Source of the DNA: Dermacentor variabilis
Lineage: Eukaryota; Arthropoda; Arachnida; Ixodida; Ixodidae
Length of the DNA: 64,000 nucleotides
Direction of reading: 5' to 3'
NCBI RefSeq assembly: GCF_050947875.1
Contig: NC_134568.1
Location: 200,174,258-200,238,257, forward strand
Below are positions 33,701-44,839 of the stretch, one piece after another. Within the stretch, counting starts at the first letter, position 1, and every line of letters starts with the position of its first letter. A program made the translations under genes and the position numbers. The notes under the pieces were generated by a model that had not been told where the DNA came from, ran no database searches, and was given only the letters and a program-made list of their open reading frames with translations.

Positions 33701-34290
33701 CTTCAGCCACATTATATATCTGACCGTGTTGACCATCGCTTTAAGATTGCTATCGAGCCATGTCCCCCCCCCCCCCATACTAAAACCTTTCTTTACTCTT
33801 TTTTGCCTCAAACTTCACAAGATGGGAATCGCCTTAATAATAATAATATTTGGGGTTTTACGTGCCAAAACCACTTTCTGATTATGAGGCACGCCGTAGT
33901 GGAGGACTCCGGAAATTTTGACCACCTGGGGTTCTTTAACGTGCACCTAAATCTAAGCACACGGGTGTTTTCGCATTTCGCCCCCATCGAAATGCGGCCG
34001 CCGTGGCCGGGATTCGATCCCACGACCTCGTGCTCAGCAGCCCAACACCATAGCCACTGAGCAACCACGGCGGGTGGGAATCGCCTTCCTTCCGACATTG
34101 TTTCTATTAATGATAACACCCGATTTAAATCTGCCTTAGCTAACATTGTATAATTAGGAGTTACCATGTCTTACCATGCTTTGTCATATTATGTTTACTA
34201 TGTTATTATGTTATTATGCACTGTGTTTATTCTCTGCCCACTCCCCTCTGTAATGCTTCGGCCCTAAGGGTAAATAAATAAATAATGAAA
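30784..34290 (+). mobile_element. CR1-like LINE with ORF1 remnant, endonuclease and reverse transcriptase, multiply frameshifted
   Basis: 30784-31060 encodes a basic segment (ISQDFSPGTRVARKKLMEFA, LRYNKMFLNKKCF) resembling the C-terminal part of an L1-type ORF1 nucleic-acid-binding protein. 31116-31754 is the endonuclease: FTNARSVLNKYDSL, ALTETWLHD, CDRDARRGGSVLVAV, GICYRPP, LFGDFNFPNI. 31935-32543 is the linker. 32458-33162 is [71 protein letters not shown]. 33202-33700 is the C-terminal part. A stop at 31751, a frame change at 32520-32540 and a stop at 33160 break it. A SINE (33836-34074) splits the 3' end. It ends in the GC-rich 3' block and an AAATA tail. The fragment at 1-1398 belongs to the same family. 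Confidence 0.92.
33836..34074 (-). mobile_element. Full-length Ruka-like SINE nested in the CR1-like LINE
   Basis: Plus-strand view: AATAATAATAATATT tail, GGGGTTTTACGTGCCAAAAC, CACCTGGGGTTCTTTAACGT, AATGCGGCCGCCGTGGCC, the B-box complement and a complete head ending GAGCAACCACGGCGG. TGGGAATCGCCTT occurs on both sides (33823-33835 and 34075-34087), a perfect 13-bp target duplication. Insertion postdates the LINE. Confidence 0.95.
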
Positions 34291-34395
34291 GCAGAATCGC
34301 TTTCTTTAAGCCCTCAAAAATTACTTGTGTTTTAATTATATGGTTTGCCCCAGAGACTTGCGTTTTTTTAATGCTGAACAGATATGCTGCGAATG

Positions 34396-34411
34396 GGGGG
34401 GGGGGGGGGGG
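34396..34411 (+). repeat. Poly-G tract
   Basis: About 16 consecutive G residues following ATGCTGCGAAT. Confidence 0.95.
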
Positions 34412-34469
34412 TCCTCCACAGAACGCTCTGGTATAAACGCCGAATCGAGCACAGTGGGGAAGGTGAGTG

Positions 34470-35060
34470 AGGCATTCACAAATAATGAAGTGATGTGACC
34501 AGCTAATGCAAATAATGTGTCAGTGATTATGCGCCAAAGTTGTCAGGGATAGCTTAATAAGCAGAAACAAATTTCCACCCCTCAGCTCACTGATTGTTGA
34601 CCAAGCTTTCGATGGATTCGACCTCGACCCTCGAAAGTTATTGTGAAAATATTTACGCTTCTTAACACGAAGTGGAACTGCAACCTTGTTCCATGCTGCC
34701 TTGTAAACCAAACGAAAATATTGTTTTTGGCGACCTACGACAACGCACCCGAGCCGGTTTTCGTTTCGCAATCTTGCCGAAAGCATCTTTTTTTTTTGTC
34801 CAGACATGGACAGCCAGTCCTTCGTTGCTTTCTCAGAATACATCTCTTGAATGAATGTACTAAATGGGCAGAAACAGCAACAAATTTATCGTAAACGCCG
34901 TTGTATGGTACAATATTTAGAAGTGTATCCCAATCATACTTTCCGAGTAAAACATCCAAGTGATTTCTATCGACCACTCCAGCGGCAGTGGGCTACGTCT
35001 CACCTTGTTTGGCTTCTGTCGCCTGTTCCGAAAAATTACATTGTCTAAAGAAATGCTCCG
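34470..35060 (-). mobile_element. LINE linker-region fragment
   Basis: The minus strand gives VDRNHLDVLLGKYDWDTLLN (about 34920-34980), AHLVHSFKRC (34850-34880) and YFHNNFRGSRSNPSKAWSTI (about 34580-34650). This matches the region between endonuclease and RT of CR1/Jockey-like elements, with frame breaks. No catalytic block remains. Confidence 0.6.
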
Positions 35061-35458
35061 CATGTTTTTATTCGACAATATATGAAAAATGTGAACTGAG
35101 AAAATGAAAAAAAAAAAACGAAGAGAAATACGAAGCATGACGATATCGATGTGTCGCCAGAAAAAATCAGCTCGAGTAGAAGAGCATAGCGATGCTTCGA
35201 TACGAAAATTGGCAAGCATATTCAGGCTATTGAATAAGGATGTACTCTTTTCAAAGCGGAGCTTTCATTACCTCCCCCCTCCTTTTTTTCGGATGCTGGC
35301 TGCTGTCTTGCACGATTGACTGGTCCTGGGTATAGTGCAAACAGTACCAGATATATACGTAGTAGTGAGGTGGCCTGGGGTGGCAGGTATCTAGATAAGC
35401 GCAGACGTGAGCTACAACACAAACAAGACCTCTTCGTAAAGCCGCCGCTGTCATACGA

Positions 35459-35515
35459 AATGGAACGAAATGGAAAGAAATGGAAATGCTACGAAATGGA
35501 AAGACACCGGAAATT
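35459..35515 (+). repeat. Short GAAATGGAA-type tandem repeat
   Basis: Four to five imperfect copies of a ~10-bp CGAAATGGAA unit. Confidence 0.8.
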
Positions 35516-35539
35516 AGTAGGCGCACAAGGCCAACGTAT

Positions 35540-36150
35540 GTTACATTTATGACGTATAACAGGTCACGGAAACAGTGAATATGAGGAGATTAATACAAGC
35601 ACAAAAGCTACAAATAATATGCGCACGGCATGCTGATTACAAGAACAAGCACTTCAATACAGGTTTCACAGGCCACTGTCATTGACTGTCGCGTAAAATG
35701 TCGCCGGACCTATGTGACAGGTCGCCTAGGTCAAGCATTGAAAGGCGTTTGCAGCCAAGATACCGTGTTAGGGCTGCGACCGTCCGCAAGATGGAGGGGA
35801 AATCACACGGGTACGCTGAGGGGAAGGGGATAGTGGTCATTGTGAAGACACACGGTCGACCTTCGACAGGAGTGGTGAAGTACAGAAGGCTGGCGACGTG
35901 CAGACTTGGCGTCGGCGCCGACAAAACCGCGATGTGAAGATGTCGTCGCTCTGGTTTGATGGAACATGGTTACAACGGCGCGCTTTGAAGACGGCACACC
36001 GAAAGAATGCACAGAGGACAGACACCGAACTTCAACTGAGCTCTACTCCAGAAAAATTTACTCGAGCAGCAGTTTCTACGAAGAAAACAGTGGAAACACC
36101 ATTGCCACATAGTACATTATCAGCACAAAAGTAGAACATATCTAACATCC
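35540..36150. other. No gene confirmed
   Basis: Several open frames of 60-80 codons on both strands (35630-36134) without motif. The high density of overlapping frames suggests composition rather than coding. Confidence 0.3.
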
Positions 36151-36270
36151 AAGGGCGTAGCCAGGAGGGGGGGGGGGTTATGGGGCTTCAACGACCCCCC
36201 CCCCTCTCGAAATTTTGTCGTGCTCTCATTTGCCGCCAACCAAAACAACCCCCGGCGCCGGAAATCATGC
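36150..36270 (+). repeat. G-run/C-run hairpin repeat
   Basis: GGCGTAGCCAGG, then a run of G, TTATGGGGCTTCAACGAC, then a run of C, then CTCGAAATTTTGTCG. The G and C runs can pair. The arrangement looks like the end of a dispersed repeat, but I cannot name the family. Confidence 0.45.
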
Positions 36271-36274
36271 TGGA

Positions 36275-37400
36275 TTTTGTCTAGAATGTCCTTTTCAAGC
36301 TCGAAAAGACATTTCAGTGCGAACATTGCGAAATCGGGCTGGAGTTCACGGCGACGCCCATGCACCAGGAGTCACGTATCGTAACGCAAGGAGCCCCATC
36401 CGAGCACAAAGTTTCAAGGGCGTTTTGATGGCGAGCTAATGGCGAGCGGGCTCGTCGCGCCATCTCGCGGAGGCCGCGGAATCTACTGAGCGCATGGATT
36501 TCAATTCTGAAACTTTATGGGTATAGACCTCAGACTCTGCCCAGGCGGCGCTGCGGAAAAAGCCGTCACTGGCGCCCCCATCGGAGCCTTGGCGCGAACT
36601 GAGTAGTGCAAGGAGAGCTGTCCGCAAGCGAAGGTGCATAGGCCACAATGGACCCCTCTCTTTCGTTTGTGTTGAGGCACGGTTTCCTAAAAATCAAGGA
36701 CCTAGAAGGCTTCTTCCGCCCATCCACGCTTCGGAAAGGAAGCTTAGCAGAGCGAAGTACGTGTACAATATAAAATAAAGTCTCAAGTGTTATTTCGGCG
36801 TGCTGCAACTCGCAAGTACAGAGAGCATCAGGTTTGTCTGTATGCATATCAGCATAAAAATCTAAGCATTTCAAATTGGTTCATATTGAATATGTCCTGA
36901 ACAGAAGACTTAAGTATCTCCTATATTTTTATGTATTTTATCGTAATGTTTTGTCTCGCAATTATTTACAGAGAGTATCCTTTCATAACTTTTTCCAGGG
37001 CAGCAAACAGAAAACGTTTTCCAAGGCAGCAAACAGCGTGAGATCATAACGAAAGAAGCTTCCTACAGTGTACATCTTTCTACATCTTTCTTTCTCGCAG
37101 GAGCTACAGCATCGCTCATACCTTAATTTGAACTTTTCGCAGACGCGTCGAGCAACAAGCGCGCACAAATAAATGTAAATACACGCGACATTTTTTTTTC
37201 TTTACACACGTGCGTTACTTCGCAATTACTCATCCAGTGCTCCTACAGCAACTTCATTGCTCAAATTTGAAAAACGCAGTCGAGCAGGCTCAGCACATAG
37301 CGAATCGTGCTTGTATCGGCGCAGGACATACAAAATACCGAAAGTAGAAATGAGCTCGCGATACAACGATGCTCTAGAACAGGATTTTGAATTCATAAAC
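36275..37400. other. No gene recognised
   Basis: No domain-bearing frame. T-run at 37189-37202. Confidence 0.35.
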
Positions 37401-37426
37401 GAACCAAAATGTTTGGTTAAGCTGAC

Positions 37427-37603
37427 CTGCCAAATCTTTCCGTTCCACTTGTTGAGTCAAGCGGAGGCGGACGGCTGTTAAAAGGTGGAGATATCGATGG
37501 CACATAAGCAGGATGGTTCGCAACGTTGTTTTTTCTGTTACCAACGAAGTGGCGGCTGCAGATTCTTGAATTTTCGCTTGGTTACCACGGTTCTCCGTCA
37601 GGG
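37427..37603 (-). pseudogene. THAP zinc finger, second exon-like half, with in-frame stop
   Basis: The minus strand reads SPDGEPW, then TAA (37582-37584), then PSENSRICSRHFVGNRKNN and HPAYVPSISPPFNSRPPP, ending near ERFGR. This is the C-terminal half of a THAP zinc finger (the C-x2-H of the C2CH set is C-S-R-H) plus the usual proline-rich end. The stretch is bounded by an acceptor-like TTGCGTAG (exon starts 37603) and a donor-like GCAG|GTCAGC (exon ends 37427). The TAA sits where THAP proteins continue through W-x-P, and the phase does not fit the upstream half with the donors I can see. I read it as a decayed gene or THAP-type transposase copy, or possibly an assembly error. Confidence 0.65.
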
Positions 37604-37708
37604 CTACGCAACACAATTACAGAAGAACAAAATTGTCGCACTTTCTCATGCGAGCCGATCTCTTGTGGGGAATGCAAGTAATTCGATTACACAACACGTT
37701 GAACCAAC

Positions 37709-37882
37709 ACGTATCCAGCGCTCTCGCCTTTCCCCTCCATACGATCGCGACGGAAATCGGTAAAACTGAACGTTGTTATTCCGTCCTTCACGTTCATGGC
37801 AATTTACAACACAACAGTATCGTCGATTGCGGCGTTTCTTCGTAGCGCGCGGAGCTATCGCGGTTGCCGTCGTTTCCGCCAT
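37709..37882 (-). pseudogene. THAP zinc finger, first exon-like half
   Basis: From ATG at 37882 the minus strand encodes a basic N-terminus (ATKKRRNRRY), then CCVVNCHEREGRNNNVQFYR, FPSRSYGGERRERW and IRV. This is the N-terminal half of a THAP domain (the paired Cys, the xxFPxR/S stretch and the Trp). Donor candidates are TGGATAC|GTGTTG (exon end 37711) or CGT|GTTGGT (37709). Neither restores frame to 37603. THAP domains bind DNA and occur in host regulators and in P-element-type transposases; the sequence here cannot tell which. Together the halves contain all four zinc ligands. Confidence 0.65.
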
Positions 37883-37889
37883 CAGTCTG

Positions 37890-38725
37890 AAAAGTGAGCC
37901 AGCAAGCGCTTTATGGCAGTTCGGCGGCGCGTCAGACTAGCGTAGAAATTCATAGCTCTCCGTCTGGGTGTTAAATGCGCAAAACACTCGCAATATGGAC
38001 CAAAATCTAGTTAAATTGTTGTTGCGCCGTCGATAGCTGCATAGGCAACTTAGCAAGGGAGTCGGGCTTCGCACTACTCAATTACTGCCTCTTCGCACCG
38101 GCAGGTGGCGCTACGCGTCTTGCAAAGCTCCAGAGTCTGACGTCCATAAAGTTCTCATACACTTTTGACGCGAAAGGTGCATTGACATTTCCAAAGTCGT
38201 GTTTTAGATTTTCAATTCCGGAACATTGTGGGTTTAATGTAGTTATAACCATTTGAGGCCAAAGGTGCACTGACTTTTCTAAAGTCGTACATCGTACCAT
38301 ACAACAAGACAAGCCAAATGAACACACTATCAGAAAAGTTGACAAACATGTCGAAAAGGCACGCAGCGAGGTGCGATGACGCGAAGCGTTGTGGTGGTTC
38401 ATTAGTGCCGTCATGTCACAGAAAAGAACGTCAACATTTTTTTTTCACCTACGCCAAAGCATCCATGTCAAGACACTAAAGCCTGCAAAGGTAACTACGT
38501 TCTTATTTATTTTTCTACTTTGACTTTTATTTGGGAGGACACATTAATCCTCTTCACTTTTTTTTTTGTTCTCGCTACCCGCAGGCTGCCGGAACTAGCC
38601 AGAGCGTATGCATTTTCCTCGTGTTGGCCCGACCACCGCGCGGCGCACTTCGTAAAACAAATAACAGTAGTTTATACATCATTATGGGTGAGCAGTGAGC
38701 TTCAAGACAAAAAATGCAGAAACGT
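37890..38725. other. No gene recognised
   Basis: A 110-codon minus frame (38082-38414) has no domain. Nothing is assigned. Confidence 0.35.
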
Positions 38726-38730
38726 TCAGC

Positions 38731-38753
38731 GTGCGTGCGTGCGTGCGTGCGTG
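38731..38753 (+). repeat. (GCGT)n microsatellite
   Basis: Five to six GCGT/GTGC units. Confidence 0.9.
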
Positions 38754-38872
38754 CACCTGTGGAAGGACAAATAAGATGTGTCTCTACGTGGTGGCTCGCT
38801 GGCTCTCTTATACCCTCCACCATTCGGGCAACCTCATTCTCTCTTGCTCCCTGGTAGAGGGCCCTGTCAGGA

Positions 38873-39236
38873 CACGTCGGGTCAACCCACACAGAGGAAT
38901 AGGGTGGGGAACCGCTCTTTGGCATAGAGGGGGCGAACGTAGGCCACGTCGGGCCAACCCATACAGAGGAACACGGAGGGAGACCCCTCCTTGGCGTAGA
39001 GGAAGTGAACGTAGGCCACGTCGGGTCAACCCACACAAAGGAACACGGTGGGGAACCACTCCTTGGCGTAGAGGGGGCTAACGTAGGCCACGTCGGCCCA
39101 ACCCATAGAGAGTAACAGGGGCGGAAAACCCTCCTTGGCTTAGAGTAGGTGAACCTAGGCCACGTCGGGTGAACCCACGCAGTGGATGGAACACAGAGGG
39201 TAACCACTCCTAGCGGTAGAGGGGGCGAACGTAAGA
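38873..39236 (+). repeat. 72-bp minisatellite, five units
   Basis: Units start at 38873, 38945, 39017, 39089 and 39161 with CACGTCGG. Each has a CAACCCA block, a GGAAC/GGAGA block and a CCTTGGC-TAGAGG block ending GAACGTAGGC. The spacing is exactly 72 bp; the fifth unit has a small insertion. Units 1, 3 and 5 (GTCAACCCAC, GTGAACCCAC) alternate with 2 and 4 (CCAACCCATA). The multiple-of-three period keeps ORFs open on both strands (for example 38575-39297 minus), which I do not call as genes. Confidence 0.93.
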
Positions 39237-39239
39237 CAG

Positions 39240-40780
39240 AGGAGAGTAGGATTTGTACATTCCGAGCATAATCCCGTCGCACACACCCGACGGACAAGTC
39301 TTTTCATGTTGACGAGCGTGACGATTATGCATGTCGAGTCTCAGGCGTTTGGCACCCGTTCCATTCATTGTCGCACAACGTGAATCATAACAGCGGCTAA
39401 CTTCTGTGTAGCTCACGCTTCAGTTCGTGGCTCATTGATTAATTCAGCGGTGGTGGTATGAATGTAGTATACGTATGCAGCGCCTCGCCATGACTTTTGG
39501 CTCAGACATTATTTGGGCTCGCCCTGCTACTCGGCGACGTCGTCTTGGCAGCCTCAATTTCATTAACTGGTGTAAGCCGTGTCGAGACACGACGCCGATA
39601 CTCCTTAACCCACAGCGGTCGATGCTACCACTTTTATTCGACGCTTCCACCGCGGTGGGAGATGAATGGATACCTGGAAAGGCGCGTGAACTGCCCTAGA
39701 CTTAGATCCTAGCAAAATCAGCTTGTCGTAAACAACCACTACTATGACCAGAGTCAAGGGTTTATGGAGCCGATAGCTTCCCACTGTGTAGGGCTCCTTT
39801 TGCGAATTTTCAGACAAGGAGAACCACCCGCATACACAGAGCGCATACTTCGTCTCCTGTCCGCTTGCATAAAAGGGCAAATACTTCAACAGCAAACACA
39901 ATTGTGAAACCGTTTCTTCTTTTGCTTCCTCATCAGATTTATTTTAATATATTTAAATTATTTTTCGGGAAGCTGGTAAAGCGAAGCAAGGCAGGCTTCG
40001 CTTTAATAATTGTCAGCAGCAGTTTCAAACTCGCAGTAAGTATGCAAGCTGTGTACTTTTACGACGAGAGTTCCCTGGCCGTGGTCACAATGCCCTCTGA
40101 ACTATTGTGAGCTTACGTGAGCACCTTCTCAGAAAGCACTAGTTATATCGGCAGCATACGCACATTATGTAGACAATCAACTGATCAGAGGGGGCTGTTC
40201 TCGGCCCCCGATGGAAAGGTCTATGTGAACTTAGTCATCCGCTGATACCTGAAATCAAGATCAATTCCCGCAGTTGATAGAAATTCTTGCACTGTTTAAG
40301 AAAGTATGCTCCGTTGGACCGGAGTGAACGGACTCGTTGGGCCCATTTTTTAGATCGCAACTGCTCTTGCCAGTAAAAATCAGCGGGGCGTCCCCTTCGC
40401 CTTGCCTTCACTGCATAGCGGGTCGCGATGCAGCAAAGACACAATACAGAGCAACGTCGCGAGCTGAAACGTCAAGTGCCCGTGTGTCACGAGCGTCACG
40501 CGGCGGCACATATGGATCTAACCTCCATCATCTAGGAATACGCAATAGCTTGTTGCGGACTGACGAATGGACACGCCCAGCCAATTTCCTAGCTACTGAC
40601 TGCTCTTTGCAGTAAAAAAGAAATTGTCAAAGCGAATACAGGATATGAGCCGAAGTCGTGCAGCCAGAATGTGATATGATCATGTGATAAGTGAACGTAT
40701 CGGTTAGTTTGCTGAACATCTTGAACTAGGGAACAGCGCGCAAGACGAGGACGCAGAAGAGGCACGTTAGATTAGATTAG
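39240..40780. other. No gene recognised
   Basis: Short ORFs without motifs; no repeat recognised. Confidence 0.4.
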
Positions 40781-40925
40781 ATTCTGAGGTTTTACGTGCC
40801 AAAACTACGATCTGATTATGAGGCACGCTGTTGTGGGGGGACTCCGGATTAATTTTGACCACCTGAGGTTTTTTAACGTGCCCCAATGCACGGTACACGG
40901 GCTTTTTTTTTGCATTTCGCTCTAT
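40770..40925 (-). mobile_element. 5'-truncated Ruka-like SINE
   Basis: A TTAGA repeat tail (40770-40784), then GAGGTTTTACGTGCCAAAAC, TGAGGCACGC, GACCACCTGAGG, TTTTTAACGTGCC and GCATTTCGC. The tRNA head is absent. Confidence 0.85.
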
Positions 40926-41039
40926 CACTACATCGTACCGTTACCGCTTCCGGTTCTATCATCACTTCGCTGCTTTTTACCCACCAATACTCTAATCGTC
41001 TCTAAGTTATCCCGACTGCTGACCAGCTAATCCTTCCAT

Positions 41040-41345
41040 CTTCTTTGAATTCCAACGCTTCTGGAAGGAGGACACTCCCTACAAGTCTCACTGAGTGAAT
41101 ATCTTGGATATTCCATTACAATGTGCCGAATCGTTTCCGGCTTCTTTTCTTTCGAGCACACACACGCCTCATCCTGTGGCGCACATTTCCTCCAATATGC
41201 TTTTGTCTTCAGGCAGGCAGCTTGGGCCTCAAATAGCAAGGCATGCATGTACTACCCTTTGCGTTATTGTGCAAATTTTACTTTCTGCACTGCGTACACA
41301 AAGTGGTTTCTCCACAAAATAGGCCGAGCCGCAAGTGCTACGTGC
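41040..41345 (-). mobile_element. LINE C-terminal fragment
   Basis: The minus strand reads LLFEAQAACLKTKAYWRKC, then CVCSKEKKPETIRHIVMEYP, paralogous to 5636-5800 on the plus strand. The last zinc-ligand Cys has become Tyr. Confidence 0.75.
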
Positions 41346-41351
41346 ACGGAA

Positions 41352-41500
41352 TCAGGGCCCGTATTCATAAAACGTTCTTGCGCTGGAATTGTTCGTAAGA
41401 GAAAATTCCAGCCAATCCTGACGCTGGGTGTATAATTAGCGAAAGCGACTGGCTAATAACAAAAAGCACTTAGCAATGAAAACCTTAGGAGGACTGAAGC
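41352..41500. mobile_element. MITE copy 2
   Basis: GTATTCATAAAACGTTCTTG, GGAATTGTTCGTAAGAGAAA, CCAGCCAATCCTGACGCTGG and ATAATTAGCGAAAGCGACTG match copy 1 (10112-10262) over most of the length. Confidence 0.75.
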
Positions 41501-41504
41501 GCAA

Positions 41505-43920
41505 GATGGTTGCACACTCAAGCGAAAGTGACATTTTGCTCCCGCGTGCACATTAGATATTTAGGAAAGAGTTGCTTCGGCTCCTCCTAAAGTTCCTTCG
41601 TGATACGGGGTTGTAGTGGGATTGATTAGCCGTGTGGGCCAACGTGATTTGGATAACGCGCAATGTGTTGCTTTCTGTGTAAAGTTCCTTGTGTTACTGG
41701 GTGCTGTTATATGTTACCGCATGAACTGTGACGGGCTTAAGATTGTCGCGCATTTGACAGGTGACGGTCGGGCGGGGCAATTGCCGACAACTTTTGCAAG
41801 GCTATAGGTCCGCTTGCGGCAGGCGACGCTCCTCATCCTTGTGAATTCGGCTCCAGCAGAATACATAGAGCACCTTTTGTTGCACCGTACTAATCATGCT
41901 TCACAAAGAAAAAAAATAAACGATAAATTGTGTGCACTGAACAGAAGATCCCCCTGAGTGGAAAAAAATAAATAGTGAGTCCATGGTCAATAATTTAACT
42001 GCAAAAGGGGGCACCTATCGCCTTAAAGGAATTCCTCGAAGCAATAAGAATTGCTGAGAGTAACTAGAGCGATGTGTGTCTTGCATGAACTATACATATA
42101 TAGGTGCCTGGCCGCGGTTTTGTAGCGGTGCCCTTTCCGATGACATGCCTTTTCACAATGATTTTCGCGCTTCGTCAGTGGTTAGAGTGACGTTCCACTC
42201 GTGTTTCCAATGGAATCAGCTGGCCGTGAACGGTGGACGACAAGACTGGTATAGAATCGAACGAAAGGCATCGGTACAAAATTGTGGTGCATATTTCGTT
42301 GCTGCATTGGTGTTTAATCGAAAATGAATCTGAACTGACTGTGACTGTGCTTCAATTTTATTTTTATGTCACTTCTGTTTTTACGAACAATCATTATTCG
42401 CTGAGCTATTTGAATTTCTTGTGACGTACAATGCGCTTACTTGAACTTGTTTTGATTACTCGGTGTGATAGATGTATTCAATGTAAAATAAGATGTGTTT
42501 ACTGCATTTTTTTTGTGTGAGCAATTCGTCAGCGCGATCCGACTTTTATTGTTTGTTTGTTTGTTTGTTTGAGCCAGCCCATCTCTGACATACACTGTTT
42601 GACCAAGCGACATGGAATAGCCGGAACCACAAATGATGTCAAACTATCCTGCATACATATATATATATATTTCTTATTAATCCAGGTTGAATAATATCGA
42701 CAGTGGTGTTGCGTAGTCTAAGCTCGGAGGATTTATGGTTACGCTAGGGCGAACATCACGCAATAGAGGTCTTACGCTCCATGAACATGTGCCAGAATTC
42801 GAAATTATTTCCGATACCTTTGGTGTTATTGACCTATGGTTATAGTTTAAAGCAATATTACTTGACCTAAGAGACTAGTATGTACAATCGTGGATCGAAG
42901 CATAGTGTCGTTCTAAATATAAGTAATGGTTTAGTGCTGAGCGACACCATCTTACCAGTAAAAGTAAGATGCAATGCCGTAACTTCAGGAAAAACATAAC
43001 GCCTGCTATTCGCGAGAAATGTGATGCAAAAAAAGAATGTGATGACAAAAAACTTACAGAATCGAATTTACAAAAATTGTAGAAGCGAAAACAATGTTCT
43101 TGTCTCCTTCCTTTCTAATAAAAAGCAATTCTGTAAGTACGATAAATCCCAGGAGAAGAGATAACTTCTCAATACTCCTATTTTCTAACAAATTTGTGAA
43201 TTTAGAAAATAGTGTAGATAAAAGCTTTACCCTTTAATGATGAGCGTTGCCTAAAATCAGCATACCGGAAAACATTTTTTTTCTTGAATTTCGGCATTGA
43301 GTTCCAAGTTTCTGGCTACATGTATTCGGCCAACACTGACTGACAGGCAGCTAGCGTCATTTGTTGGTTTAGGTAAGAAATATAGATCGAGGAACAAGTT
43401 TGGCACGCGACTCGCTTACTTCTGAAAGTACGGTCAGAAGAGACAGACCGGTGCAAGATATCCGGCTGCAGTGCTGTTACACGTGTGACGTAAAGCAAAT
43501 GAAATGTGCACCTGTGATTCACGTACGAGTAGAGCCGTCTGTACAAATTCCAAACGAAGTCTTAGGTGGCCTGGAGTGAAGCCCACTTCCAGTTTCCTGC
43601 CTGGGGTTTCCCCCTTATTGCTGAAAAATCTTGTGCAAAATATTTTTAGTTTTGTTGACTATGCTTTTTCTGTATGTGTTTTTTTTTGCACATTTATTTA
43701 GAAAGCAAACATTCTTTTTCGGGTATCTATAGGTGCCGTCATCGAAGGGTTAATGACTTTCTCGCTTCCGCGCTTGCATCACAGTTGAATCTACATAAAT
43801 ATTGAAGAAATAAAAACAATAATTGGTGAGGGTGGTATTAACATTCTTCCTGAGCATTTAGACAAAGTAATTGAATTTTTAGAATATCTTTCCCTACGTT
43901 CGTAGCACGTTGTGAATGCT
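41505..43920. other. No gene recognised
   Basis: Mostly AT-rich, with a (GTTT)n microsatellite at 42549-42574 and an (AT)n tract at 42656-42670. ORFs are short and lack motifs. Confidence 0.4.
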
Positions 43921-43922
43921 TC

Positions 43923-44290
43923 ATGGTACTGCGTCTGGGTGTTCGTGTGTTCGGCGTCCCTCAGGGGTCGGTGCTGGGTCTGCTGCTCTTATTGGTTTAC
44001 ATCAATGATTTTGAAGCCAATACAACTTCCTCAATTTGTCTATTTGCTGATGAATGTGTCGTATGTAGGGAACTAACGAGCGCCGAAAATAACTTTGTAA
44101 AGCGCACGAAATGGAATATGCGAACATATGCACAAACGCTCTTCCAATGTGCTTCACATGCGGTCATACGTGCTCACAAAAGGAAAAAAGAAAAAAAATC
44201 CCTTAGTAACAAGCTAGCTACTGAATAATTCTCCATTGCAACTTGAGTACGAATACCTAGGTTCTTTCTAGCTGCAACCACGCGCTAAAA
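43923..44290 (+). mobile_element. CR1-like LINE reverse transcriptase fragment
   Basis: [20 protein letters not shown], then SSICLFADECVVCREL (FADE where the active site has FADD) and, after frame breaks, LEYEYLGSF. A short decayed RT core. Confidence 0.8.
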
Positions 44291-44448
44291 CCGACTTTGT
44301 AGTTTCATTACATCAAATGCAGGTGAAGTACTATATTTCATGTGCCGGAACACCACACACTTAACATGCTCGTGATCTATTGTGAAAGTGTCGTGTCACA
44401 CCTATCCGCGTATACGGGCGCGCTGATTGGGACATATACCGACCGATA

Positions 44449-44830
44449 TTGTCACGTAATAGTTGCAGTGAAGAAAGCAGCAAAAGTATGAATGAAGAAG
44501 CTAGTGTTTTATTGGACGAACCTGTGCCCTCAGAAACTGGCTACACTCAAGGAACAACGATAACGGCGAGCACAGTCGGCGATTGTCGAAAATCTGACCT
44601 GCCATTCAAGCGCATCGGCTTTTATACATGAGTCATCGAAGTTTCCAGAGTAATCTCTGGGGCCCGCGTGTCTTCCAGAAAGTACTAAAGAATTCGTGTC
44701 GCGCATGCAATCAGATTACGCAAGCTTCGGTGACAAGAGACAACGCATAGAACCATCAATAACATTCCAGTAAGTTGTAATCGTGCAGGCGCGTCTTGCG
44801 CTAAGTTAGAACTAAGTTGTTAGTGGGTCA
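44449..44830. repeat. Possible dispersed repeat or LTR-like segment
   Basis: Begins TTGTCACGTAATAGTTGCAG and contains a TTTTATTGGACGAAC stretch. It looks like a dispersed tick repeat I associate with LTR elements, but I see neither a paired copy nor a primer binding site. Tentative. Confidence 0.25.
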
Positions 44831-44839
44831 AATGCAGTC

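Noticed and set aside
38575..39297. 240-codon minus-strand ORF rich in WV(G/D)PTWPT repeats
   Set aside because: It is the 72-bp minisatellite read in one frame; the opposite strand is open as well.
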